From Apodemus sylvaticus (taxonomy: Eukaryota; Chordata; Mammalia; Rodentia; Muridae), in the NCBI RefSeq assembly GCF_947179515.1, contig NC_067488.1:39158842-39222841 (forward strand): 64,000 nt of DNA, in the 5' to 3' direction. Positions 34,394-46,640 of the stretch are shown piece by piece. A program made the position numbers and the translations under genes. The notes under the pieces are model-generated. The model searched no databases and was not told where the DNA came from. It saw nothing but the letters and a program-made list of their open reading frames with translations. The first letter of the stretch is position 1; each line of letters opens with the position of its first letter.

Positions 34394-35653
34394 TGTCATT
34401 AATATTACTGATTCATTCCAGAATACAGTAATGAGACAGAGAAACAATAAAAAAAGAAATGTAATAACTTGATGCATTGATTATTTTGAGACAACCTTGG
34501 TTGTATGACTATTATGTAAAGTAGAAAATAACAGAATAGAAAGAATGAGCAGAGGTTACTCTACCACTTACAGGAAAGCCAAAATAGCCATATTTCTGTG
34601 AAGGAAAAATAATCAAAACGGGTGATATGAGAGTGGCATGAGGTTTATACATGCAACACAAAATTTGAACACACTAGACAAGAAGGTTGCAAGGTCTGGT
34701 GCCTGGTGAGATGTCCAGTAAAGGATGAAACAGACATGCCTAAATATGGAGCTTGTAGAGGCTGGATTGTGATGTGCATTTGCAGATGGAACTCTTAGTC
34801 AGGTACATGTGTCAGTGGAAACATCAGTGCTCTGTGGTTCAAGGGTGTTTGCTTGGCAGCCAAGAAGGAGTGATTAGAGAAGTCATTGGAACAAGTGGAA
34901 CATAGGAAAACCAGATCTTTTGTTTTAAAACATTACCATGACAATTGCTGTCTTATTACCATCCAACAATAATTACATTGCAGCAAAGGCAATGTGGTGT
35001 TTCTATTTTGACTTTAATAAATATGGATGATGAAAAAATCACTTATTAATTTTTATACTTGTCTGTGATTCTGAGAATCAGGATAGGATAAGGTGTATAA
35101 ACAACTCTCTTTCATTTTTCAGAATGTTTCACCCAATTTTTATATGTAATTTAGGACTTTCATTAAATATATTTGTCATCAATATATAATTGACATAATT
35201 ATTCTAATAGAGTATAGGGAAATACTCCCCAAAATGAGAGATAAAGTTTATGTATAATATTGAAATAGTCTAGAGCATCCAAGAGAAATGCTGAAATGGG
35301 TGCATGGATACAGTAGCAAATTGTGATTTCAGAAGTAAAGATCTGTAACATGTTCTAAGAGCTGATAACTGAGAATCTGGCCCCCATGATATTGAAAGAT
35401 GTAGAGACAGAGGGAAGAAATGAAGCACCCACCTTTACAGGAGTACCTTGGCATCATGCTTCTAAAGGAGGCAGGTGAGAGATTTCTATGGAGCCCTCTC
35501 CCTTATTAGGCTTGCAGAGTAGCTGTCCATTCTGGAGGGTGGCAAAGAAAACCTCCAAACAGTGCATGTGTCATGACCTGTTGCATACTGTGTGTATTAG
35601 AATTAGACAAAAGTGCTTTAGACATAATTAAGGAAGGGAAGATATAATTGAAA
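34394..35653. other. Unassigned sequence
   Basis: 1.26 kb without a recognisable gene or repeat. Confidence 0.35.
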
Positions 35654-35770
35654 CCAGAGTAGAAAGGGAAAACAGGGGGAGGGAAGGGGACTGATGGGAC
35701 TTTCAGGGAGTGGGGGTCCAGAAAAGGAGAAATCATTTAATATATCAATAAATTAAAAAAAAAAGAAAGA
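35654..35770 (+). mobile_element. Short L1 3' end with A-rich tail
   Basis: The sequence runs accagagtagaaagggaaaa, ggactgatgggactttcagg, gtccagaaaaggagaaatca, then an A-rich tail. It is the terminal 110 bases of a rat-type L1 3' UTR. A weak flanking match (aagatataattg before, aagattatttg after) may be an eroded target duplication. Confidence 0.83.
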
Positions 35771-36454
35771 AAAGATTATTTGTGCAGAGTGTTTTACCAG
35801 GTTGCTTTTCTATTATCTCAAAATTCTTTCCCAAATGTAGCCAACTGGTGCCTCTTCTTTTTATTGTTCAAGTTATTTGTTCATTCTAAACCTCCACATA
35901 AACTCAACTCAACATGTAAACTAAGCTTTCCATAAGGACATCTTCATTAGTTTTCTAGAATGCTTATTAATATCGTATAAATTAAATATCTAAAAGCCCA
36001 TAGAGACTAGTATTATCTTTTCCTCACCTGTTCCTGGGTATATCTGACTGACTATTTAACAAAGGCTGCATGCTTCAGAAAATACTTCTGTGTTAAGATT
36101 TCATGGTCTAATGTTTTATAGTTGTTTCTTGCTTTCCTTTAGTTTATTTTAATACATGTTGCTTAATTCATTATATTTAACTTAGAATTTTACAAATATA
36201 TAAATATTATACATACAGATTTATATGTATTTGTAAATTACAAATATATATTCCAAGCCTTCATTTTCAATACTGTCGAAAATTGGACACCATTTTTCAT
36301 ATATTTTATTAATTACTCTTTTTACTATTGTATTTTGACAACATAAATGTGTATTGTAAACAAATTTAAGTTATGCATAAATCATAGTCCAACACAGATA
36401 CAAGGTTGATTGGCAGATCACTAGAGCTTATTTGTGTGGAAAAACCAAACTTTA
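35771..36454. other. Unassigned AT-rich sequence
   Basis: No recognisable element was seen. Confidence 0.35.
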
Positions 36455-37125
36455 TATTTAGTGAAGCAATCCCTCTTTTGCCCTTTCACTATCCCCTGAC
36501 AATCTATCTCTGTACTTTGAGGAATGTGAGGATCATATTTTCATATAGGCGAAACTTTAGAGTGTTCATTCTTTTGTGACTGTCTTGTTTCATTCACACA
36601 ATAGTTTTAGGGGTCATTGATGATGTCATGTCTTTCAAGGTTGAGTTATTTTTCAAAGCTGAGCAATATTTCATTTAATAGGCACAGATAATTCTTTTTC
36701 TTCTGTGTTCATCCATTGACAGCAATGATGTCCGTTCTATATCTTCACTATTATGCATAATTGTACAATGATGGGGCAGGGGAAATTCTCTCTTCTGGGA
36801 CTCTCTTCCAATTATTTTGGATAATTAACCAGACATAGGACTACTGAACCTTCAGGTTGCTCTTCTTCCAGAGTATTTTTTTCAGGAACATCTAAATTGT
36901 TTTCCATAATAGAATTACTATTTCATATTTTCAGGAAATTGCACCATTTTTAAATTCTATCTAACATTTTTAAAAATATTGGCCATCATTAATAGAGGAG
37001 AGATGATATTTTGTTGTTTTGATGCAGGTATGATTGTTAATGGGTGTCAGTGAACATCTTTCTTTAGACCTGTCTATTTCTTTAAAGAAACATTTATTCA
37101 AGTCCTGAGGCAATTTTTCAACTTG
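36455..37125 (-). mobile_element. Ancient L1 (L1M-type) ORF2 fragment
   Basis: On the + strand the order ttttgtgactgtcttgtttc, gagcaatatttcattt, catccattgacagcaatgat, ttgttttccataatagaatt, tattggccatcattaata and catttattcaagtcctgagg follows the reverse complement of the ORF2 C-terminal region of mammal-wide L1M elements. All reading frames are destroyed. Confidence 0.75.
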
Positions 37126-37405
37126 ATGTTTTATGTACATTTCTTTCAGATCTTGAAATGTGTTCACTCATTCATAGTTTCAATATTGTTTTGGAAAACA
37201 TTTATTGGATACTTATTTCAGACAACTATAAACAACTTATGACTCAAAGGTTTACAGCATGGAGGTGAAGTAGATGAATCAGTTTCGTAATCTGTCAGTA
37301 ATGAAGAGCAAAATTAAATTCAGTAGACTTCTAAGACAATTGGTATATATATGACAATCCATATATATGTACACAATATTAATCTTAATATTAGAAATAC
37401 ACTTC
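37126..37405. other. Unassigned sequence
   Basis: Nothing recognisable was seen. Confidence 0.35.
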
Positions 37406-37410
37406 ATGAA

Positions 37411-37462
37411 GGAGTGTGTGTGTGTGTGTGTGTATGTGTGTGTATGTGTGTGTGTGTCCCAA
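37411..37462. repeat. (GT)n microsatellite
   Basis: About 22 GT units with TATG interruptions. Confidence 0.96.
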
Positions 37463-38161
37463 AATGTGTGTGTGGGTGAGTATATATTAACTATCATAAG
37501 GTGAAAATAAAATTCCAGTAGTCCATTTTTGACAGAGGGCTCATCTATTAAGCCAGTGAACTCCTCTTCCCGAGGACTCTAGTTTTAGTTCTTGGTACCT
37601 CTGTCAGGTGATTCACAACTGCTTAGAATTCCAGCTATAAGAGGTTTGACGACATTGTCTGGCCTCTTCTGACACTGATAGTCACAAACCCAAACTAAAA
37701 ATCCATAGGAAAAGATCCTGGAAATGTAGTTATAGTTTCTCTAAGATAATAGACAGTATTCACTGTTCGTGAGGAGCTCAGAGAGCAGAAGGGCAGTTTG
37801 TATACATAGCCACTTTCCAGACGTATGTTTTCAGAAAGAATGAATTCAAAAACACTTGGCTGTAGAGAAGAGAAGAATCCAAGTTTGTGCAAGCATGCAT
37901 TAGCTCTGACTTCTTGCTTGTTTCACCTCTACCCCAACACATAATCCCTTTCCTGTTCTTACATTGGAATGTACATGGAACAAAAGCTTTTTTGCTTCTT
38001 TTGTTTCCATCTCAATTTCCTCCTCTTTCTTTGTCATTCTCCTTCCTGCATTTGTTTCCTAAACAATCTTTCAATGAGCTTTTTTTGTCAAGTATAAATA
38101 TATGATAAAGTTTAATAAATGTTTACTCAAGTATAAATGGCTTAGCATGATCCTTTTCTTT
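37463..38161. other. Unassigned sequence
   Basis: No recognisable gene or repeat was seen. Confidence 0.35.
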
Positions 38162-38222
38162 CTTTTTTTTATTCGATATATTTTTATTTACATTTCAAAT
38201 GATTTACCCTTTCCTCTTTATC
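38162..38222 (-). mobile_element. Extremely truncated L1 3' end (about 60 bases)
   Basis: The + strand reads ttttttttattcgatatatt, then tatttacatttcaaatgatt. This is the reverse complement of the rat L1 terminus and poly(A) tail, with nothing further upstream in the element. Confidence 0.85.
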
Positions 38223-38816
38223 AGCCCAACACGTCAAGGAGAAGGCATAGAATGGAAAGGAGCAGAGAGCTACAGCTGCAATGATGACCCTCTTTGTTGT
38301 TTTAACTCTAGATTATGGAAGACAAAAGAAATTTTTACTGTATATTGATGTATCTATAAATTGCATCCTGTCCAAAAAAAGCCACTGAGATTTAAAGAAA
38401 AACACACAGGCAATATAGGTCCTAGAATTATGAGACCTAATAGTGTGAGTATGGAGTAAAAGTGTAACATCTTTGCTACAATTTTTCTGAATTTATATAA
38501 ATTCTTACCACTAATAAGAGGCAGTTCAAACTAAAATAAAAAGTGAGAAATATTAGTAGAAAAATAATATTAAGAACTAAAATTATATGTGATATAAAAT
38601 GTCAAGACTCAGTTCAAGAATGACCAAATGGTGTGAACAGACAAATAAGTGGAAGAAAATGCAAATAAAAATACACTAAGTAAATTTGAAATGATAAAAT
38701 ATTTTCAGCTATGAAGTTTTGCAGGCCTTTGAAACTTCTTCTTTCTCTTTGGAATATAAGATTAAGCAGCTCACTATGCCATTAAGAACTCAAGGGCAAA
38801 TAAATTAATTTATATT
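38223..38816. other. Unassigned AT-rich sequence
   Basis: Nothing recognisable was seen. Confidence 0.35.
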
Positions 38817-38817
38817 T

Positions 38818-39046
38818 ATAGATCAATGGTTCTCAACCTTTGGGTCATGATTCTTTTGAAGGTCAAACACCTTCACAAGAGCCACCTAAGACCAGCAGAA
38901 AACACAAATATTTATGTTACAATTCATAATGCAAGAAAAATTATAGTTATGAAGTAGCAACTGAAAAAAATATTGTTGGGAATCATCCCAACATGAGGAA
39001 CTTTATTAAAGGTTCTCAGCATTAGGAGGGCTGAGAATCTATGCTC
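38818..39046 (+). mobile_element. URR1-type DNA transposon remnant (hAT-Charlie group)
   Basis: The left end aatggttctcaacctttggg and right end gggctgagaatctatg are diverged terminal inverted repeats. The interior contains ttatgttacaattcataatg, ttatagttatgaagtagcaa and acatgaggaactttattaaa, which I recognise from the short non-autonomous URR1 family of rodents. The strand is arbitrary. No transposase is encoded. Confidence 0.75.
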
Positions 39047-39689
39047 GAAGGGTCCAATGCTTCTCAAGACCACAACAACTCTTACAGACATGAAGACAGG
39101 GCCTTCTCTCTCTCTCCACTTGGTTTATACTCTTATTGCTATATTCTGCATTATGAAGTACATTTTACTGAGGGTTGTGCTGCAGTCATTGAAATTCTCC
39201 ATTCAGAGGAAGATAGGAGCAGTGAGAAGGAAAGAAGTAGTAAGTGATGAGTCACAACAGAACCTTCCAGGAGCATCTTCTCACATAACCATCTGCAAGC
39301 TCCTGGACTTTGTTAACTGCCATCTGTTAGAACAGGAAGTTCTAGTGGTTAGCCGAAAGCACACGCTGACATAGCCTGCATCCTATCCATGTATTCTCAG
39401 CTCTGTGTGTTCTTGCTCATGCTTTCTGCCCACTGGCCTCTTTGCACTATGCCAAACAACCCTTAAACTCAATTTTAATAATATTTTTCATAGGTGCTAT
39501 GATCAGTTGCATACAAAAGTTAGTTATACACACACAAATACACACAAAGACATACAAACATGGTTCTAACACTGAACAAGTCATTGTCCCAAGGAGTAAA
39601 AATTATAAAGTCTTCTAAAAGTGCATTATTTTTGGTGATATATGGTTTTTGAGATATTTTTTGTTGGTTGGTTGGCTTTTGGCATTGAG
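39047..39689. other. Unassigned sequence
   Basis: Two overlapping open frames (39041-39374) exist, but neither resembles a known protein. Confidence 0.35.
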
Positions 39690-40330
39690 AAAGTTTATTA
39701 GTTCAGTCAATTGGAAGTAATGGGTCCTCTTCTAGGATATATGTCTTCACCAGCCTTGAATAATTGGCTTGGTTTATAGAATCAGGCATGAATATTTTAT
39801 AGAGTGAATTTGATTCCAATTGGATGCTGTTGCTCTCCCCTCAGATCCAAATGCCACTATTATACCTTTGTGGATGTGTTGTTATTCTAGTCACTGTTGC
39901 TTTTGTAGACATAATGCTATTAATAATTTTCTCGCTCTGGAACTTGCATAGTTTCTTCAGGCACTATGATAGGTGGGGGTTTGAAGTTAGGATACAGGCC
40001 ATGTCTTCTAAGTCACGTGTCTGAAGTTCATAACGTCTTCCCTAACATATATACATATGTATACTGCATATGCATATGTATATGCACATGTATGTATATA
40101 TATATATATATATATATGGATGTGTATATGCACATGACCTGACCCTCAATTTCTGGGAGACAATCAAGATCAACAACCATAGCTTGTGTTGCTTTGAGGT
40201 CTCTTAGTATTTCTTGAGCAATAATTCAAAGTTTTCTCATTGCCAGCAGTTGGGCTTCTGTTCAATAGTCTATGACTCTCATGGGAATGATTGTAATCTC
40301 AAGTGTCAGAGCTTCATTTAATATAATATA
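39690..40330 (-). repeat. Unnamed rodent dispersed repeat, minus copy
   Basis: On the + strand aattggcttggtttatagaa, tcaggcatgaatattttata, tggaacttgcatagtttctt and caggcactatgataggtggg match the reverse orientation of the family noted at 11323 and 24730. A (TA)n tract at 40096-40119 interrupts it. Confidence 0.5.
40096..40119. repeat. (TA)n microsatellite
   Basis: Twelve TA units, preceded by TATG-type repeats from about 40048. Confidence 0.95.
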
Positions 40331-42209
40331 TAAATAAATACATGCACAACCACAAGCATAAATAACACAAATAAGCATATACTTACATGTGTATAATTTA
40401 AAAATATACTTAGTAATATTTATTGTTCAAAATCAGGCCCCAAAATGCTTGAGATCCATGACTTTGATATTAAATGCATTGTATGAGAGCTAGTCACATG
40501 GCCTGCTTGACTGTGAAAAATACAGATGAATCTATAAAACCACTGGATACTGATTGATCAGATTCATATTGAATTTTTACTTGTTACTTTAATTCCTATG
40601 GTAACCTTACAAGGAACATTTCAAGTCATCTAATTCAAGCCATCCTGATGGCTGTAATTAATATATACTAGCTACTTGCATTATACCAGTTTCATTTATA
40701 ACTATTTTATGCATTCTTTGTACCATGTAATCTAACACAAAGTACTCATTGTATTCATGATATATATGAATAACTTGAAACTTTGGCAAAGATATCACTC
40801 CAATTTTAAGTGGTACAGTAGACTTATAGATCTGAACTGTTCTACTGCAGAGGATAAATTCTAGTTTGTTTAATTTTCTGACCTTCCAATTGAAAATGAA
40901 AGACATAGTTAAAGCTATATTTCAAGTGCAGGTTATTAAAAGTGCCCATTGAGGGCACAGGTCACTGGAGTATCCCTATATATGAGATATAAAATATGAT
41001 GGGAAGTTAAGTGTGATTTTTCACACAGTAAGTATCATATATTATAGTTAGAGTGCATGAGAAAGGATACCCCAGAGAGACATGTCCTGTGATTGAAGAT
41101 ATGTAGGGAGTTTCTTCCCGGTCTGCTGATTAATCCATCATGAAGATCATCCCACCTGGTAAATCAGTTGAGTCTGTCATAAATAGAACTGTGAAAGCAG
41201 TGAGAAATTTGAAGAAGAAAATAGTGAAATAGATTTTGGGGTCTTAAGCCCCTAGAATTTCTGTACAATCTAGAACTTTAATTGCACCTTAGGCAACTGA
41301 ACCCACAATTATGCTTGGCTTTTAGTAGGAAAGCAGGCACGGAGAATGGATATTTGCCTGGTAGTGCTTGGCTGTGCCTCATATTACATCAGCATATTAT
41401 ATCCACTCAAATTCCTTTGAGGTAATAATGACAGAACATATGAACACTAATCAGTGCAGAAATTCAAAAACCTCACTTCTAAAACTAGAGCACTGGAGCC
41501 CCATATCAAAAATGTGACATGGTCTTGGCTTTCACCTTTTACTTTCACCCACATTCAACCAAAAGTTTAGTTAAAAATCTCTTTATTCAAACCCACTGGT
41601 ACCTCCAAATTTTCTACACAATGAAGTCATAACCAAAAAAATATCTGGATTGTGTCTCTCACTAGGAAACCCTGTCGTTAAAACAGTTAAGCATTATATA
41701 CTTTCTACTTTTATGTTGGTGAAAATAAAGTATTAAAAACCTGTATCATCCCTCTCTTTTCTCCTCCCTCCTGCTCCTATATACACTCTATATAAAATCA
41801 CCTTTTCTCTTTTCTTGTGATTACATAGCACATTAAACAGATAGCAAAACAGCTGGAATGAGAAACACATCATAGTTCCATTGCTATATGACAACTATGA
41901 AGATTGAGATTCACTGGTCAATATTACTTTATCTATATTTCAATATCCAGCCCCTTCTCCCTCTTTCACAGTGCTAGAAAAATCTAATCTGAGAACTTTA
42001 TCACTCCATACAAAATATAGTATATTTCCCCCAAAGAGAAGAAAGAGCTTTATTTTAAAATATTACTACAGTGACAGTTTAACTTCTCAAAAGCAGCAAT
42101 TCTAGTTCTGTCAAAGATTCATGCAGAGTTAACAGTTCTTTCTGTAAATGGTGTTGTGTGTGTATGTGTGTGTGTGTTCTCACTATCGGGGGTTCCAAAG
42201 TTTGAACAT
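40331..42209. other. Unassigned AT-rich sequence, about 1.9 kb
   Basis: A short TG run lies at 42155-42175. No gene or recognisable element was seen. Confidence 0.35.
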
Positions 42210-42360
42210 ATGTGCTCTCAAAAATTTACATTCTGAAATTCCTTCCAAACCTATCTTTTAATGTGTTGGTAATTAAGGTAAGAGCTCTGGAGGATAACTA
42301 GACAGTAAAGACGAGCCCCAATGAATGGAAGGGTAACCTAATAAAGCTACTTGGTTTCCA
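42210..42360 (+). repeat. Probable ancient mammalian interspersed repeat
   Basis: The words tttacattctgaaattcctt, ttttaatgtgttggtaatta and gacgagccccaatgaatgga resemble an old mammalian repeat with the consensus idea of tgaaatcctaa... aatgtgatggtatta... catgaatggga. The family name is uncertain. Confidence 0.4.
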
Positions 42361-43894
42361 TGACAAACATGCTTTCTTTCCTGTTGAGTGGATCTTAAGA
42401 TGAACCTGGGAGCTTTTGATTACCATCATGACATGATATGTACTATTGCACCATACAGATGTATCATGTTAGTCATTGCTGAGGTTAGTTGGCATTAGTA
42501 GCTAAGTAGGATAGATTGTGTGCAAAAGACTCACCAACATGACAGCCTAAATAACTGACATGCTAACATAGACTGGGAAGAGCCAAGGAGAACTAAATTC
42601 TACAGAAATTACTGAAAACAACTAAGGAACCATAATGGGAGAACACATACATAGGTTGTCATCTACCACATTGTTAACCATCAAGACACACAGACAAGTG
42701 ACATAATACCGACTCATCAGATTGTATTTATGTATTTGGGAGTATATAAGTATATTCATACAAGTATATATATACTTGTCATGTAACATCATGTATGTAA
42801 CGTTAATTACTGAAAAATAATGGGAACCATATATTGGAGCACACAGTGTTATGTGGGAGGTTTCAGGTATAGGAAAAAAAGGTAAATGATATTATATTAA
42901 TCTCAAATAAATAAATAAATACACTTTTTTGAAAAAAAAACCACAAAGCCTTAAGAAGTTTCCTTGCTGTCTGCTACGTGACCATCCAGCATCAAGGAAG
43001 GAAATATGAAATGGAAGTAGAGACTATTCCTCTAAATAGACACCCAATCTGTTTTGTCTTTATTCTAGGCTTGCTGCCATGAGACCTGTGATACAAATTG
43101 CTCAGTCTAAGATATTTTATCATACCAAAGTGAATGCACTTTAGCATATGGATGAATATATATTTAGATATGTATGGATACATGAAAAATATATAACCTA
43201 ATTCTTTATCCTACTTGCAATTGATGAGTGCATTAAATTGAGTCAGGTATCTTTTAACTCTTGGATTTGTTGTTTACTTCACTACCTTAATCATAATGTC
43301 ATCATTGTGTCCTGAAAAGTAACAGTGTCCTGATTGGTGTTTTGGCTCTCATCATTCCCCACTGCCTACATCTCCATGTAGCAGCATGGACTTCAGAATC
43401 TAAGCCTCATCAGTCCTGTTTTCTCTCTAGTCCATCCACAGATGTTCTGATTATATTTATAAAGAAGTTTAGCCCTCTAGTGTATAATGAGAGTCCTGCA
43501 GAAACCATACAGCTGTCAACCTCCCTACTGCCATCCTTTGCTTGGCTGTAGCTTCATTGATGATTTTCATCAAATTCTGAATGTGTCAAGGCCTTGGGTA
43601 TCACAAATCCCTCTGTTGAGGTGGTCTCACTGAGATACCATTGTGACTCTTCACTTTATATCGCTTAAGTTACCACTCAAATGTCATTGCTCAGAAAGGG
43701 CCACTCAGAGAAAGTGGGTGGCAGATGATATGCTATTCACTGACTTATAGGAAGACATGTCAATATCTTCCACATTATCTGAATTGCAGTTCATTCATCA
43801 TTTGAGTCTGAAAACTACCTTCAGTTTTATATACATTTTTGTAAATGTTGGGTGAAAGGGGGAAAAGGTGTGTGTTCTTGCTAATATGGGTCTG
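42361..43894. other. Unassigned sequence
   Basis: About 43660-43720 faintly resembles an L2-type 3' end (gttaccactcaaatgtcatt). Otherwise nothing is recognisable. Confidence 0.3.
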
Positions 43895-43980
43895 AATTCT
43901 GAATGTGTGTGTCTTTCCAAAACTGATATGCTGAAATCTATTTTAAATCTAACTTCCAATGTTTTGATAAGAAGAGGCTA
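43895..43980 (+). repeat. Second fragment of the same ancient repeat type
   Basis: ccaaaactgatatgctgaaa and taacttccaatgttttgata repeat the word order seen at 42210-42360, with heavy divergence. Confidence 0.35.
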
Positions 43981-44005
43981 GATCTCTGGCCAGTGACTAG
44001 AGTGC

Positions 44006-44158
44006 AAAGTTGTGCACATCTTTAATCTGAACTCTTGGGAGGCAGTGGCAGGTGGATTTCTGAGTTTGAGGTAGGCCTGGTCTACAGAGAGAGTTCCAGT
44101 ACAGTGAGTGCTACACAGAAAAGCCCTCTCTCAAAAAAAAAACAAAAAACAAAAAACT
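44006..44158 (+). mobile_element. B1 SINE with A-rich tail
   Basis: The sequence has the full B1 order: cacatctttaatctgaactc, gggaggcagtggcaggtgga, tttctgagtttgaggtaggc, ctggtctacagagagagttc, agtgctacacagaaaagccc, then a tail of A runs with single C. It is moderately diverged and the best-preserved B1 in the window. Confidence 0.9.
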
Positions 44159-44667
44159 GAAAAGAAAAACAAAAACAAAAACAAAATGACATGAACGTTG
44201 GAGTGACCCTATAAAAAACTTGCTTTCCAGCAGTGGGCATGATTTCCCTCTTGTTAAGCAGATCTCAACATCAAATGCATTTTGTATAATTTTAACACAC
44301 ACCAATTTTATCTAGAAACTTTCAATTATTCTAAAAACCATATCATAGAAAGCACATGACTCTGATAGATCTAGCTTAACAGCACTTAGGTTTGATTTCT
44401 GTATCACAGATAGAGTACACAAAATAGACCACAGGATATTTCTAATCATGATGGTAGACTTAAAACTAGATTAACACAGATACATGAAGTAGGAATCCCA
44501 GTGTGCAATATATAAAAATGAATATATAATCCTTCATATAGTCAAAATCATTCATATCCTATATATATTTTAAAAGCCTATGGTGTAAACTCTGGGCTTT
44601 ACATGCACACATACACATTCATACAACCAACTCACACATAGTCTTCAAAAAGAGATATGCATATTTG
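44159..44667. other. Unassigned sequence
   Basis: Nothing recognisable was seen. Confidence 0.35.
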
Positions 44668-44818
44668 TGGTGAGGATCTACCTCAGTGGATATCACTGAA
44701 ACCTAGTATGTAAAGAAAGTCTTGAAATCAATCTTCAGAAGAGACAGATGGAACAGCATGGAGGGACACACACAGATACATGTGCACACATGCACACACA
44801 CACACACACAAACACACA
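44668..44818 (+). mobile_element. Possible ID-like SINE remnant with (CA)n tail
   Basis: gatctacctcagtggatatc and aagaaagtcttgaaatcaat loosely follow the ID core. A CA-rich microsatellite (about 44766-44816) follows where an A-rich tail would be. Confidence 0.35.
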
Positions 44819-45784
44819 TTTTTAATGCAGCAAATGTGCATTAAAATGATACTCCAAATGTATACATTGCATATCTAAAGGAATAAAATATGTTAAAAGA
44901 TATAAGAATATTTAAGTACATATATGTCTACAGTGTATAGAAACAAAATGAGATTTGGAGGAATTCTAATGCCAAGGGAAGACTGAGGTAAGTGACACTT
45001 TGATATGCAGTGAAAAGCATCTTATTTTCCAAACTTCCCATGCCAAGACTTGGACAATCATTTCCTGCTCAATTTGTTATCCAACTCTTGCCCTTTGTTG
45101 TCTTAACTTTTCTATTTCTAGATTCAACCCTCCCAAGTATAAAAAACACTAAATGTTCCCTAGGTTTCATTTATGACATAAAACTCACAATCTCTTCTAG
45201 ACACAGTTATGGAACCCCAGGGCTTTGAAAAATATTGTGAGCTTTATGGACAACATATTCCTGGACATGTTTTATTGGTCTTTCTTTTCTTCTCATACTA
45301 AATATCTCTCCTCTCCTGAACATGACTGGCTGCTCTTTGACATTTTGACTTTTCTCTCGTGAATGTTGAGAAATCACACAGGCTTTTATTCAGGGTATTT
45401 CATTTAGGATGTGTAATAAAATAGAGTTAGCAGATGGGAAGCTCAGTGAAAAAGAGTTTTTACATTTACTGAAAAATGGCCTTTCTATTGTGGCCAACTT
45501 GGGCTAAATACCTGTTGGAAAGTTCAGTAGAATGAGCTTTCTAGTCATTTATCCAAAGAAAGAGGAGGGACATTTTTATTAAGGATGTTAATGTTATTAG
45601 CCAATGATTCCTTGCAGACATTGGTTTTCTTGTCCTAAGCTTATTCAGCTATGAAAGTTTACTCTATTGATACATGAAAGCATACTACAGTTATAATGAT
45701 AGTTCTAGATAGATAGGGGATGAGAGAGAGGCTCAAAGTGTTAATGCATTAGCAAGGTTTCTTCACCTTCCCAAATGTGGCACT
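44819..45784. other. Unassigned sequence
   Basis: Nothing recognisable was seen in about 1 kb. Confidence 0.35.
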
Positions 45785-45945
45785 TTAAATAAGAATGTCC
45801 CCCATAGGCTTATGAGTTTTAATATTTGGTCCCCAGTTGGTAGTGCTATTGATGAGGTTATGGAACATTTAGTGCTATATAAGCTTGCTGCAGGAAGCAC
45901 ATCACTCTGGGCAGATTATGAGATTTTATTGCTCTGCCTCTCTCC
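45785..45945 (+). repeat. Rodent interspersed repeat fragment (probably LTR-derived)
   Basis: Words aatgtcccccataggcttat, atatttggtccccagttggt and gcacatcactctgggcagat belong to a frequent rodent repeat that I recognise but cannot name with certainty. Confidence 0.5.
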
Positions 45946-45954
45946 TATTATTTC

Positions 45955-46010
45955 TCTATATATGAATATATAAATATATATGTATATATACATACATACT
46001 TATATGTGCC

Positions 46011-46066
<56 letters not shown>
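45955..46066. repeat. (TA)n/(TATG)n microsatellite
   Basis: Three TA-rich blocks with TATG and CATA interruptions. The short open frames across it are artefacts. Confidence 0.95.
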
Positions 46067-46069
<3 letters not shown>

Positions 46070-46184
46070 CAAATACTACATATGAAAGAGCCAAAACAGA
46101 ATGTTTGCTGTTACCTTTAAACCTTCTTTCTTTGCCTTTCCTTTTACAACCTCTGTTCACTGAGTTGAATATTATCCTAAATTT

Positions 46185-46640
46185 CATCATCTGAAATTAG
46201 GTTTGCTTTTCCTTGTACATCATATAAATGGAATCATAAATTTGTGGTTGTTGATGGCTGCCTTCTTTGTTCAATATTCAGTTTGCAGATTTACCCATGT
46301 TCATATTGTAGCAATCTCTGCTTTGTGTTGTAGCTTGCTGCTATTTTGCTTTGTGAATAGATCACAATTTATTCACCTATTCTTTCCCTGATCCATTCTT
46401 TCCAGTTTGTGTCGATTATAAATAAAGCTCCTTTGGACATTCTTGTCCAAACCTTGCAGTAGCATATGCATTCATTGCTCTTGGCTGTATATCTAAGAAT
46501 GTACTTGCCGTGCCAGAGGGCAGATATATATGCTCAGATTTAGCACTTTCTGCCACTTCCCACAAGTGAAGCTAACACATTTTATCCCCTTTGGCAATGC
46601 TAGAGAGTCCCATGGGCTCCAGGTTTTGAGAGAAAGGGAT
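46185..46640 (-). mobile_element. Ancient L1 (L1M-type) ORF2 fragment
   Basis: The + strand order catataaatggaatcataaa, cccatgttcatattgtagca, cagtttgtgtcgattataaa, taaagctcctttggacattc and aagaatgtacttgccg is the reverse of the L1M ORF2 C-terminal region. No open frame is preserved. Confidence 0.75.
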